A stretch of 64,000 nucleotides of DNA from Rhynchopus sp. YZ270_cl-10 (taxonomy: Eukaryota > Euglenozoa > Diplonemea > Diplonemida > Diplonemidae). The position numbers and the translations under genes were made by a program. The notes under the pieces were generated by a model, which saw nothing but the letters and a program-made list of their open reading frames with translations, was not told where the DNA came from and made no database searches. Of this stretch, positions 21,901 through 32,600 are shown piece by piece (position 1 is the first letter of the stretch; the number at the start of each line of letters is the position of its first letter). The DNA lies in NCBI GenBank assembly GCA_964035575.1, contig OZ037927.1:310001-374000 (forward strand). Reading direction: 5' to 3'.

Positions 21901-23345
21901 GTGGGCCTTCCGGTAGGGGATTCGATTTGAGGTTGTGGGTCAGGGTCGACCATTGTTTCTGCCGGGGTGGAGAGAGAGATTGGGGTTGAAGGAGCAGGGG
22001 GTCGAATTCTGCATCGCGCGAAATGCCCTGGAACTGGGTCGCGGTAGAGCGGGCAGTTGACGCGGGCAGCGCGGTTTTCTTTCCGCATTTCGGTGAATCG
22101 GAGGGTGTAGGAACGGCCAAGAATCATTACATCGACGCATTTAAGAGTCCCTGCAGTGCGTTGTCGGCTGTATTCTGCTTCAACCTGATGGCATACCACA
22201 TCATCAAAAACTGAAAAACACCTAAATTCATCTTCCCAGGTCCATGCATGAAATGGAACTAAAACATCTGGTTCGATCAACGCATTTTGCGGCAACGCTG
22301 GGAGAATAAAAAGCAAAAAATCAATCACCCCGCACACCGAGGCCTCCTCTGCGAGAAACGGTCCATTGCTGACGGAAACCCCCATCCTCGCTTCCTCCTC
22401 TTCTGTTAGCATCACCACCCCTGCCTGCTCTGAATGCAAACTGCAGAACCCTCCAAGAAGAGTATAAACACAATGAAACACTTCGTGTTTGACAAACATT
22501 GTCAGGGCTTGGCTGGGGTTGGCGGTGTAGAGCACAGAGAAGACGCGGAGGATGAAGGATCGTTGGCTAGGGGAGAGAGAGCGGCGCCCTGCGGCTGGGG
22601 ACAATGCGGACAGCATCGCTGCAATGAGAGTACTATTTCCTATCGCCTCGAAGACTGCATCTGCGTCACCCAAGCGATCCACAATATGGGCAAGAATCAA
22701 GCATATTCTACTCACCGTCGTGTCCACCTCATCCCTCTCGGCGGTGCTCTCAGCGTCATACTCCAGCACACTCCTCGCAGCCCCCGACAACAACGGCAAC
22801 ACCGCCTCCACCTCACCCCAATCCCCCACCCTCAGCCTCGAACTCACATTCGTCAAAATGCTTAACGCAAGAATTCTGGTCAGCAGCCGCTCTTTTACCA
22901 CCTCTATTCCTTCTACCCATGATAGGAGCGTCTTTAAACGGCCTTCTTTCATGATTGCTGAAGGATGCTCTAAGGACAATGCTTCCAACGCTTTTAACAG
23001 CTCTTCTGCGTAGGGTACGGTGGTATCTGGCTGCGAGAGTTGGTTGATTGCAAGAGAAACGACGTCCTGAGCGATAGCGGGGGTGCCAGCTGTGGGGACC
23101 AAATCGAGGATCAGGGCAAGACCACGCATGGCGAAAACTTTAACCTCAGGAATGCATGTATCCAACAGAAGAACGCCGGAGAGGGTGGAGACAAATTCGG
23201 TGCCGTCAATGCCTCGTAATATATCTTCGGTTCCGATGCAAAGAAGCGTGCAGAGTTCTTCGCAAAGAGCAACCAAAAGCGGTTCGCATCGTGTCCGTTT
23301 TGCTTCTGCAAGCTTTGAAAGAAGTCCATTTACTCCTTCCTCCAT
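12928..23345 (-). CDS. TRIP12: TRIP12/UFD4-type HECT E3 ubiquitin ligase, five exons
   Basis: Exons are 23345-17019, 13980-13872, 13775-13690, 13519-13418 and 13119-12928 (stop). Every junction follows GT-AG and keeps frame (phases 0, 1, 0, 0), giving 2271 aa. Residues about 1-280 are armadillo-like helical repeats in the TRIP12/UPL3 arrangement (ALCEELCTLLCIGTEDILRG). Residues about 365-440 are a WWE domain (WTWEDEFRCF to LGRSYTLRFTEM), which binds ADP-ribose in relatives. A long Ser/Ala/Thr-rich linker follows. The HECT domain runs from about 1875 to the end. Its N-lobe has EPGTGLGPTTEFFTLVS and FTLPGHDD, and its C-lobe has CDHGYTKTS, FLLFISGSPRMPLGGL and LPSVNTCFHYLKLP. The catalytic Cys is residue 2238, 33 before the end as in TRIP12. 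The enzyme takes ubiquitin from an E2 and passes it to substrates. Confidence 0.92.
13120..13871 (-). other. Three short introns of the TRIP12-like gene
   Basis: The introns are 13871-13776 (96 bases, GTATGT...TTGCAG), 13689-13520 (170 bases, GTATGC...CACACAG) and 13417-13120 (298 bases, GTATGT...CACCACAG). Acceptors are preceded by CA-repeats or pyrimidines rather than a fixed branch motif. The last intron contains a RepB copy at 13312-13395. Joining across them rebuilds the HECT consensus exactly (SGTHSSSEKVWETT, LPVVQLAEVV, MPKITVVRR). Confidence 0.88.
13312..13395 (+). repeat. RepB copy inside a TRIP12 intron
   Basis: This copy includes GACCGGCTGTACCGGGGTGG and sits in intron 4 of the HECT gene, antisense to it. 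Confidence 0.6.
15112..15268. repeat. Tandem array, 5-bp unit ACTGT, about 31 copies
   Basis: This is a perfect pentamer array. It is open in all three frames on both strands and so produces false reading frames. It is followed directly by the 9-bp array. The same pentamer forms a longer array at 51843-52081. Confidence 0.95.
15280..15432. repeat. Tandem array, 9-bp unit TGTATACTG, about 17 copies
   Basis: This is a perfect 9-mer array. Each unit contains the palindrome GTATAC. The reverse-complement unit forms the 46-copy array at 24397-24815. Confidence 0.95.
15434..15530 (+). repeat. Conserved flank of 5-bp arrays
   Basis: This stretch of about 95 bases contains GTCCATTTCGGCAAATTGAC and GGATTCCGGAAATGCAAATG. 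It recurs after the array at 52093-52190 and, diverged, at 35560-35612 behind a piggyBac-like fragment. It is therefore probably part of a mobile element rather than unique host sequence. Confidence 0.65.
15990..16650. repeat. Diverged tandem units of about 200 bp inside the intron
   Basis: Four units begin near 16012, 16199, 16405 and 16590 with GGTCAAAACANC followed by a T-rich stretch GTTTTTTTGCNNTTTTTGGT and a CCCA block. The same unit appears twice in the Tc1-like element (31681-31760 and 32092-32170). Confidence 0.55.
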
Positions 23346-23658
23346 ATTAAGAAGAAAAAAAAAAGTGCGAGAGAGAAGAGAGAGCTAGGCGAGAGAGAGG
23401 TGAGGTTAGAAAAGAAAAAAGTCAGAGAAAGACCAAAGAAAATGTGTGAGCAGGGGGGGGAGAGAGAGAGAGAGGGAGGGGAGTCTCTCCAAAGGGTTAG
23501 CACATCATGTCAAGTTTGTTTGTATTTTTTTGAGAAAAATACGGGATAAATATAGTGTGTGTGTGTGGGGTAAGAAGGGAATCAAAAGAACTGAAAAGAA
23601 GTTCTTGTTGGGAGGTTAGGTGTGTGGTGTGTGTGTTGTAAACCCCTCTTAGCCCTGT

Positions 23659-23689
<31 letters not shown>

Positions 23690-24046
23690 GGGGGACAGAG
23701 AATTCTCGGCTGTGGGTACAGAAAAAGTTGTTTGGAGGAGGTGCTCTTCTTGAGGTGCAAAACGCCTCTGGCACTATCGAACCTTACAGAGTGTTGCATC
23801 TTTGGCTGTCTTTGTAGTAAACTCACTTCGGAGAAGAATAAAAAAATTGTTTCATAATATTATACTAACTATTCTACTGAATAGAAGGTATAATAGGGTG
23901 CACTAAATGCACCCAAACTTTTTTTTACTTTATGTGGATTGTTTGTTTCTGATAGTGACGTGACTCGTTTTTTTTGTTTTTTGGTGTGACCACCCAAACC
24001 GATTCTCCGAGGTTCTTCCGTGGTTCTTCCGTAGGTACTCCGGTAA

Positions 24047-24990
24047 GGGGGGTATACTTTTTTTTTGTTGTTTTCGGTTTTCGCCACCCGGGGGGCTTCG
24101 AGACCTGGTAACCGCACACATACCCTCAGGTTGTGTAAAAGTGATTTTGCTGACCAAAACATAAAAGTAACGACCAAAAAATAAAAAAAACGAAAAATGA
24201 ATTTTCTAAAGCAAACTGACGGTGTTGACTTGGCCGTGCAGTCAGACACAGGCCCCTCGACAGTGGCACGTCGGGCACTACTTGGCTGTGCAGTCAGACA
24301 CCGCGACCCGGAGGAAAGGGAATGTGCCGCACGCGGGTGCCACAAGCACTGGGAAAGCCCCCAAGGCGGCCATGGGATATATAGTTGCGTATTGCACACA
24401 GTATACACAGTATACACAGTATACACAGTATACACAGTATACACAGTATACACAGTATACACAGTATACACAGTATACACAGTATACACAGTATACACAG
24501 TATACACAGTATACACAGTATACACAGTATACACAGTATACACAGTATACACAGTATACACAGTATACACAGTATACACAGTATACACAGTATACACAGT
24601 ATACACAGTATACACAGTATACACAGTATACACAGTATACACAGTATACACAGTATACACAGTATACACAGTATACACAGTATACACAGTATACACAGTA
24701 TACACAGTATACACAGTATACACAGTATACACAGTATACACAGTATACACAGTATACACAGTATACACAGTATACACAGTATACACAGTATACACAGTAT
24801 ACACAGTATACACACTATATACGGGCGGTTCATTTTTTTTCAAGGGATTTTTTCCGTTATTTTCGCGCGAAAATGCCATTTTTGGCACGTTTCAACCAAT
24901 ACAAACCCGTGGTGACCTCTCTCAGTCAAATTTGTGGTCATTTTCCCCTTGTGACAGAAACCGAGAACAACAAAAAAAAAGTATACCCCC
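24047..24990. mobile_element. Candidate element with inverted arms around the 9-bp array
   Basis: GGGGGTATACTTTTTTTTTG followed by TTGTTTTCGG (24047-24078) recurs inverted at 24961-24990. Just outside, a 28-base block (CCGAGGTTCTTCCGTGGTTC) recurs in direct orientation (24008 and 25002). The 9-bp array lies between them. The structure suggests a composite or fold-back element; no transposase is present. Confidence 0.35.
24397..24815. repeat. Tandem array, 9-bp unit ACACAGTAT, about 46 copies
   Basis: This is the reverse complement of the 15280-15432 array unit, nearly perfect over about 418 bases. It is flanked by a GC-richer segment (24220-24390) of unknown origin with a repeated GTGCAGTCAGACAC motif. 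Confidence 0.95.
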
Positions 24991-25779
24991 TAGCAGTTCT
25001 CCGAGGTTCCTCCGTGGTTCTCCCGTGGGTTCCCCGTACCCCTTGAATCACACCATTTTTTGCTTATTTTTTTCTGGAAAAGAAAGCTTGGAGGAAAAGG
25101 GAAGCTGTCCCCCCTGCCCCGTCGCAGTGTGGAACCCCGCTAAGTAGCACAACAACAAAACTAAGCAAGAGGCAGTACCAGTGGCGCGGCTACCAATAAC
25201 TACCGCGTAGTCAGCGTCACGCCTACCATGGTAGGTTACAGTGAAAAAAAAAAAAAAAAAAAAAAAAGCTTCATGTACCCATTAATAAAAGTCCGTGAGG
25301 TTACAGCCAGTATATTTTTACCTCTAAAAAATAGCATTATCCTCGTTGGTACAGATTATGTGGGCTGACGAAGTACAAAAAAGGAGAAGGATACAGCCAG
25401 TACATTGTACCTCTCCTGGTATTAAATGTAGCATTTTTGGTACTCCTGATAACCCCATTTTGCGCACTTGTTGCGCACTTTGTGCACGAATTAAAAAAAT
25501 ACAGGAATACCCTATATCGTACTTGTTGCGCACTTAGTGCGTAGTTGTTGCGTACTTGGTATTTTTTTATTTCAGGAGCACCAATTATCCATATAAATAC
25601 AGATACTGGGCTGACTTTCGTTTCCGTGGTTTCGAGCTGCCTGCTCTTTGACTACTTCAACAAAGCCCTGCGGCAGCACACTCATCAGTAGGAGCAAGGG
25701 TGTCAAATATTGAGAGAAACATAAACACGGGTTGGGAGGGATGGGGGTGGGGGAAAAAAAACTACCGTTTTTGGTAGGA

Positions 25780-26571
25780 TTTTGTGAATGCGAAAAAAGC
25801 AAAAAAGCAAAAAAAAAGCATGTTCGGTTAACTTTCTCAGGTTCAGGTTGTGGATGCAAAAAGAAAGCAATGTTGCAGTCCAGAGCAGGTTAGGGGGAAC
25901 CAAAGAAAGAAATCAGGAAAAGCTGAATTTGCCTCACCGCCACACACACAGCAAAATAGAAGGGGAAAAGAAGAAGAAAACAACATAACGAAACAACTTC
26001 TCGTCAATCGCTGCACCTACAGTAATCACAAGGGTAAGGGTGTGCACACATGGTACACCCTTACTCTTTGGAAGCATTGTCGCAGTTCCGAGGATACAGG
26101 AGGAAGTCTCTTTCTCTCTCTCTGAGGCCACAGACACTGAATCCCTCACAAACGAACAATACGTGGGATCGGTGATGTGTCAGAGTGAGCGAGACCACCA
26201 CCTGATTCAGCGTGACCCTCATAGTAGAAGATCACACTTCGCACTGTGCATGTACGCAAAAAGTGCGGGAAAAGTGTGGATCATCCCCCTTCAGCCACGC
26301 CAACTTTGCTTTCTTTTCCATGCTTCAAACCCCCAAAAGACCCAAAAAAAAAAAATCCTCCGTATCCCGAATAACGGTGTAACAATGGTGTTATCAGTTG
26401 ACGGTGCACATAAGTCGCACCTGTTTCGCTTGACAGGGCTGGACCACGTTCTCCTTGCAGACCTGCTGCATCACTTCTTGGGGCTTCTTGCCGTGTAGAT
26501 GCAGAGCAGTCGTGCAGCAGACGAGAAGAGGCACAACAACAACTGCTGCAAAGTGAACGCCTTCCGGCTTC
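25780..26571. repeat. Duplicated 3' flank shared with 29205-29690 and 41068-41260
   Basis: 25780-26265 is about 90 percent like 29205-29690; the match includes the last dozen codons of the ankyrin-like gene there. 26390-26571 matches 41068-41251, the sequence after LRR gene copy C. Thus the region downstream of the frameshifted LRR gene is a junction of two duplicated blocks. No separate gene is supported. Confidence 0.65.
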
Positions 26572-28013
26572 TCAATTGCGTAAGTGCTTAGGCAGACGCC
26601 TGAGTACAGCATTGCTGCACGTGTCCTTGCCATGCAAGGTCTTCAACACTGTGCACCTAGAGAAGAACGAGTGTCCGGTCCTGGTGACACATCGTAATCC
26701 GCTCAGGTTAAGCGTCCACAATGATGTGCACTCTCCAAGGAACAAGTCCCCAATCGAGGTGACACCTTGTAATCCACTCAGATCAATTGTCATCAATGAT
26801 GTGCACCCGCCGAGGAACCAGTCCCCAATCGAGGTGACACCTGTCAATCCACTCAGATCAACTGTCGACAATGATCTGCACCCTCCGAGGAACAAGTCCC
26901 CAATCGAGGTGACACCTTGTAATGCACTCAAATCGACTGTCGTCAATGATGTGCACTCAAGCAGGAACCTGTCCCCAATCACAACCAAAGCAGGTGCGTA
27001 ACTGATATCAATGCACGTCACGTCAGTGTCTGTGAAGAAGTCGTCTGGAATCGCAGTCGCAGCTCCTGCCTGGAGGAGCAAGCAAGCCAGCTTCGGATCA
27101 CTGCGTTGATGAGTCACGTCCTCGAACCGTTCTGCTGTAAGTGTCGTCTCACCCAACGCACGAAGTGCTGCAATGGCATCGTTCACACTCACCTGCACAG
27201 CAAGCGCTGACCTCTGGGCAAGGGCATCATGCACGTTCGAAACAGGCAGCTTCAAGGGGAAAGAACACGTTGCGTGTGGGCCTGCAGCACCCACAAGGCG
27301 GTGGCGGTCTCCACTCGCTGCCATGCTGTTGATGCTCCGCACAACGGCCTGCCGCTCTGTGACCGCACGCTGGTCGTCCCCAAGCTGGCACACCGCCTCG
27401 CACTCAGCAATCATGCGTCCTGCCTTCGCAACAAACGTCTTCAGTGCACACACCTCCCCTTCACGAGTGCCTGTGTCAGGAAGTTCCGTGCCAGCTCCTC
27501 CTCACACACGACTTCGCTGCGCGACACATCCTCACGCATCACGAGGTGCCCGACGCGTGTCTGCAGGAGAAGGTCTTTGTATGTATCCTCCGTGGGTGGG
27601 AGTGCCTCAAGCACACGGCACTTCTCCTCTGCAGCAGTCCGCTGTGCTGTCAGGTCTGCCACGTACGAGCGGAAGGTGTCACACTGGCATTTCATGTAGA
27701 GCGTGATGTCAACAGTCTCGTGTCCCGCATGTGTGTCGCACTTGTCACAGCGCATGCCCAACGCGTCTCCACACGCAGGGTCTACACAGACGAGGCACAG
27801 CTCTTGACCTGGGTGCTGTGCACACTTCAACAACGTCCCGTTCCAAGTCACAGAAGCGCGATGTGTCTCACGGTCACATGCACTCAAGGATGAGTGGAAC
27901 ACTTCGAAGCACTCAGGTGTGTCGCAGAAGAACAGCTCCTTGCAGATCCCACACTGCAGTCGTGCAGGCACGCCACAGTTCTCACAGCTGGGCGGCTGCG
28001 TGTCAGATCCCAT
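26572..28013 (-). pseudogene. B-box/coiled-coil/LRR family copy A, frameshifted
   Basis: It starts at the conserved MGSDTQP (28013). Two B-box-like zinc clusters follow (CENCG..., CAQHPGQELCLVC), then a coiled coil (AQRTAAEEKCRVLEALPP). After a 4-base loss near 27455 relative to copies C and D, the frame shifts. The remaining 26572-27453 frame carries the rest of the helical region, the LERF-type 'ALGETTLTAERFEDV' segment and about five LRR_5-type repeats. Further in-frame losses of 3 and 6 bases occur in the zinc and helical parts. It is probably a pseudogene or recombination product; a sequencing error cannot be excluded. Homology with copies B and C continues upstream only to 28158. Confidence 0.8.
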
Positions 28014-28199
28014 GTTGTGTGTTTCGAAGAGGTGGGAGGGTGCAGGGGTGTCTGGAAGGGGTTGGGTGGGTGGCATGGGATGAAAACAGAGTCGGGCAAC
28101 AGACTGGAGAACATGTGCGTGACATTGTTCCACCCAGACAAATGAATGGTTTGCCAAGGAAGTATTCCTCCATCTGCACACATTGCTCCACCACACATC

Positions 28200-28470
28200 A
28201 AGGGTAGTCTGTGAAGACGGTGTGCGTGTGTTCGACAGCACCACCGGCACACAGGTAGTACACGGCCCACTTGCCTGCACTGCGGGCCTTGCCGTGCGTG
28301 ACGTTGCGTTCGCACCAGACGGGGAAGCCCTGGCTGTGGGCGGTGTGAGTGCTGCTGGCGGACGTGCTGTTGTGTGCAACACAACGACAGGCGATCTGCA
28401 GTACGTTGTGCAGAGTGAGGGGAGCGCTCCTGTGCGCAGGGTGGCGTTCTCTGCAGATGGCGACCTGTCG
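28200..28470 (+). pseudogene. WD40-repeat exon fragment
   Basis: The plus-strand frame has GVRVFDSTTGTQVV, VRDVAFAPDGEALAVGG, TTTGDLQYVV and VRRVAFSADGD: two WD40-type blades in the correct order. It ends at a donor-like GTC|GTGAGT at 28470. No other exon of a WD40 gene is near. The fragment begins where homology of LRR copy A to its relatives stops, so it looks like a captured exon at a duplication breakpoint. Confidence 0.55.
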
Positions 28471-28536
28471 TGAGTGCGGGTGGTGGGTGCTGTAGTAAAC
28501 AAAGAAGTCATGCTTTTTTATCTCATTTTATCGATT

Positions 28537-29168
28537 CTATTTGGGTGAATGCGTAAAACCCCCCCTCCCCTAAATTTCACTACGATTTTTGATTTTTTTA
28601 TATTTCTGTTGGGAGGCTATGAGAGGTCGAGGTGCATGTACAAGGGGTGTTTGGGGGGTCTGGGGGGCCTGGGGACCCTGGGAGGGTGTTTTGGGGTCTT
28701 TTTTATGATGTGCGACGCTTTTTTGGACATGAACGTGTATTGTGGCCCGTCTTACCGCAGGTTTCACACGTTTTATGTGAAACTGAGGAAACTGAAGAAA
28801 TAAAAGACCGCGTTCTCTTAGCCATGCGGTGAAGGGCCTCTGTCATCTCTTCTTCTTCTTGAGGGACAGGATCGTGCTCCTCGTCAGAGGAGTCACCGAT
28901 TATATCGTCTGTGTTGAGTCCAACTCTGGGCATTCTTTATGTGTCTATCTGTTCTGGGGGTAGGGAGTAAAAATAGCCCAAAAACACGCAAAAATACCCC
29001 AAAATGGGTCAAAATAAGTATATTTTTGCCCAAAAGCCCCCAAAACCCGCCGGAAAATGGTTTTTGGGGTGGTTCTGGGCAGTTTTCGGCGCAGTTTTCT
29101 GGTAAAACCTCAAAAATCGTAGTGAAATTTAGGGGAGGGGGGGTTTTACGCATCGACCCATTTACTCT
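28537..29168 (-). mobile_element. Short DNA transposon with CCHC zinc-knuckle ORF
   Basis: GCGTAAAACCCCCCCTCCCC followed by TAAATTTCACTACG (from 28552) recurs inverted ending at 29152. Matching to a GGGTSRAT motif extends it to about 28537 and 29168. The element is about 630 bp. It encodes one small minus-strand protein (next entry), and its interior has runs of ACCCCAAA type. It is probably an internally deleted derivative of a larger transposon. Confidence 0.6.
28703..28933 (-). CDS. 76-aa zinc-knuckle protein inside a small transposon
   Basis: The sequence has an acidic stretch (SSDEEHDPVPQEEEE), a helix, and a C-terminal CETCGKTGHNTRSCPKKRR. This is a CCHC zinc knuckle with a basic tail, typical of the C-termini of some eukaryotic transposases (for example the Mutator type). 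No catalytic domain is present, so it looks like the tail of a transposase left after internal deletion. The start at 28933 is the first ATG in frame; it could instead be part of an exon. Confidence 0.5.
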   Translation of the reverse strand: MPRVGLNTDDIIGDSSDEEHDPVPQEEEEMTEALHRMAKRTRSFISSVSSVSHKTCETCGKTGHNTRSCPKKRRTS

Positions 29169-29204
29169 TTGCCAATGCTGGGTGTAAAAACTACCGCATT
29201 TTTT

Positions 29205-29647
29205 CAGCAGGATTTGTGAATGCGAAAAAGCGGGTTAAGCAAGTAACTTTCTCAGGTTCAGGTTGTGGATGCAAAAAGAAAGCAATGTTGCAGTCCAGAG
29301 CAGGTTAGGGGGAACCAAAGAAAGAAATCAGGAAAAGCTGAATTTGCCTCACCGCCACACACACAGCAAAATAAAAGGGGAAAAGAAGAAGAAGAAAACA
29401 CAAAGAACCTTTAGGTCAAACGCTGCACCTACAGTAAGCACAAGGGTAAGGGTGTGCACACATGGTACACCCTTGCTCTTTGGAAGCATTGTTCGCAGTT
29501 GCGAGGACACAGGAGGAAGGAAAATGGTAATGACGTTCACTCTCTCACTCTCACTCTCGTTCTCTCTGTGGGCACAGACACTGCATCCCTCACAAACGAA
29601 CAAAACGTGGGATCGGTGATGTGTCAGAGTGAGCGAGACCACCACCC
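29205..29647. repeat. Duplicated 3' flank (matches 25780-26265)
   Basis: This is the 3' side of the ankyrin-like gene. The first part GAAAGCAATGTTGCAGTCCA and the CACAAGGGTAAGGGTGTGCA block are nearly identical to those at 25865 and 26028. No gene is seen here. Confidence 0.65.
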
Positions 29648-32600
29648 TCACAGAAGAAGATCACACTTCGCACTGCGCATGTACGCACGGTCCTGTGTTC
29701 TCCTCTTCTCTGTGAGCCTGCGTAGGTACTGAGTCCTGTTGGGTTGCCTGCGTGACCTCTGTGGGCGTGAGGGGCCGCACCCTGTGATAGGGGAGTCGTC
29801 CGCAAGGTGTGGTCCGTAGTGGCAGCAGTAGTCCCCATGCTCGAGCGCATAGCAGAGACCACACGAAAAAGGATACGACACAAGCTTGAGGACCCTTCGC
29901 GATGTGTGGTGCACTGCCACCCCGCACCTCCAGAGTGCGGTGTAGGGCTGCTGTGGACGCTTGCTGCGCACCCACCCTGCGACCAGCTGCAGGCAGTGCG
30001 CACGAACCTGCCTTGCAGGACCGACAACGTAACTGTCATCCACATTGCGGTCGATGGCACAGTCAAGCACAATGGGATAGGTGTCGTCAAGCTCCAGTGC
30101 ACGAACGAGCTGCTCCTCCTCGTCCCCAACACACCCACACCACTGCCATGCATACGCGTGGAAGGCACGCAGACGTTGCAGGAACACACTGCAGTGCAGT
30201 GCCAGGTGGAACACATTCCCATCCCGACAGCACGGCACAGCCAGGTCACCGCAGCTCAGCAGCCCCTCCTCCAGCAAGCACTCCAACACCGCTATGCTCC
30301 CTGCGCGTGCCGCATACTCCAGCAGGAGCAGGGCACCGTCAGCACCCTGCCGCTGAGCCACTGCATGGGTGGTGTCACGTTGTGCTGCACACACACGTCT
30401 ACGCATAAGCAGATTGTCACCCCGTAATTGTAACTGTTGTCGTCATAGTCGCACAGATCCTGAAAAACCTGATCTACAGTGTGACACAGAATTAATGGCC
30501 GATGAAGGAGGGTGTCTAAAAAGGTCAAAAACGGAAAAAACGGAAAAAACGGTAGAAAAATTTGGGGTGTTTTTGACCAAAAAAAGAGTGAGGGGAGTTG
30601 GGTCCAGTCATAGGGGAGTATAGCAATTTTTAAAAAATTCTACCAAAAATGCACAGCATTTTTCAAGCACATAGGCAGATTTTCGCTTTTGTTATAAAAA
30701 ATTGAGGAACCAAAATATCCCACTGTAGCTGTCTTCGAAAACGGCCTCTGAGGTCGGAGCCCAAAATGGGCCCGTTCTTCCTGCGGAAAGTAGTGCGCAC
30801 ACTGTACATATCTCTGAAGATGAACGGTTTAGGTCGGGGCTCGCAGAAACAACCTCAAATTACTTGCAGCTTGCGAGTCTCCGTGTTCTTGAAGGGTGGG
30901 ACGTAGAGGGAGAAGGCAGCGATCACATTGAAGTCGTCCATTAAGGATTCAATATTTCCCGGAGGTCTGACTTCGGATACTGCCATCCAATGCCATCGCT
31001 TTGGGAGAGTGACTTGCCTTGCGTCATCGGATGACTCCAGGGCTTGCGCAAACTTTAAGGTTTCGGGACCGCTTGTGAAAAATAGGGCTCTGGTGCATGT
31101 TGAGGAAGAGGGGAGCCGGTCATCTCCGGAAGCGGTGTTGCTTTGTGAAGCCTCGTATGCTTCCCCCGCTGACCACCTGTGAAACCGCCTCAATCGCGTG
31201 GTTCGTGATCGCTGTGATTGCTCCTTCGTGTCTGAGGAGTATTGGAGCACCCTCCGCTTGATGGCAGACGGCGTATGTCCTGACGCAGACGATTGGGGTT
31301 CACACACCCTCGGTGCTACAGGATCTTGAGGGTTTGACGCACTGTTGGCTGCGTGCTCGGTGGGTCACAACAATTTTTTTTTCAGATTTTGCTAAGGTAA
31401 AATGTGACTGTGAAAACGATCCTCAAAATAGAGGATCCTCCAAATTCCCGTTTTTCCCTTTTTTCCCCTTTCCCCTTAGTCATTTTTCCCGTTGCCTTGT
31501 CGAAAAAAAATTTTTTGGGTCAAAAAAAAAAAAGTGAAAATTTTTCACAAATTTCGATCCTACGACCACCCACAGGTGACGAAAACTCGGTTTTTTTGAA
31601 AAAAAAAATTTTTTTTTTGGGTCAAACAGCGCCTTGCCTATAGCATAGGCTTGTACAGAGACGTGTATATGGTGTAACCACAGATGCTCAAAACACCCGA
31701 TTTTTACGTTTTTTTGCATTTTTCGGTGCCCCAAGACCCACCCCAGGGGGCCAAAATTTTTCGAAAAAAAAATTTTTTTTTCAGATTTTGCTAAGGTAAA
31801 ATGTGACTGTGAAAACGATCCTCAAAATAGAGGATCCTCCAAATTCCCGTTTTTCCCTTTTTTCCCCTTTCCCCTTAGTCATTTTTCCCGTTGCCTTGTC
31901 GAAAAAAAAATTTTTGGGTCAAAAAAAAAAAGTGAAAAATTTTCGCAAATTTCGATCCTACGACCACCCACAGGTGACGAAAACTCGATTTTTTTGAAAA
32001 AAAAAATTTTTTTTTTTGGTCAAACACGGCCTTGCCTATCCACTTTTGGGTATAGTATAGGCTTGTACAGAGACGTGTATATGGTGTAACCACAGATGGT
32101 CAAAACAGCCGATTTTTGCGTTTTTTGGCATTTTTCGGTGCCCCAAGACCCAACCCAGGGGGCCAAAAAATTTTCGAAAAAAAAATTTTTTATTCACCTG
32201 AAAATTGCCTTGTCAAAAAAAAAAAAATTTTTTTTTTGGAAAAAAAAATGGCAAAGACAAAGGGAAAAACGGGAGAAAAGGGAAAAACGGGAAATTTGAA
32301 CACCCTCCGAAGACATTTTATAAAAAAACGGCAAATTTTGACAAGGACATATTCAAAACACCCCCAAAACATAAAATATTTACGCCCAGGAACACAATAG
32401 AAGCAAAAATATAATGGTTAAGGGTAAAGTGAACACTGAGGCCACGAGGGAAGGGTTGCGCCTACAGGCAGCGTCGCTAGTCGTTGTTGGCGGTAAGAGC
32501 CATGATGAGGTGGCGGAGTTGCTGAACGTTGCGAAGAGGAGTTTGGGTAGGTGGGTGAAGGAGTACCGCGCTGGAGAGCGGAATTTTTCGGACAAGCCAG

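Larger units (their letters stand above)
23346..25780. other. Spacer with simple repeats and a large 9-bp array
   Basis: Downstream (high-coordinate side) of the HECT start are a GA-rich tract, GT-runs, and a hairpin GGGTGCACTAAATGCACCC at 23898-23916. Next come the 9-bp array with inverted flanks and then AT-rich sequence. No coding region is credible; the long frames here are the array read in different phases. Confidence 0.6.

Noticed and set aside
24197-25147. Long frames of YTVYTV, QYTQYT, HSIHSI or CILCIL
   Set aside because: They come from the 9-bp array read in different phases on both strands; length divisible by three keeps every frame open. No gene is implied.
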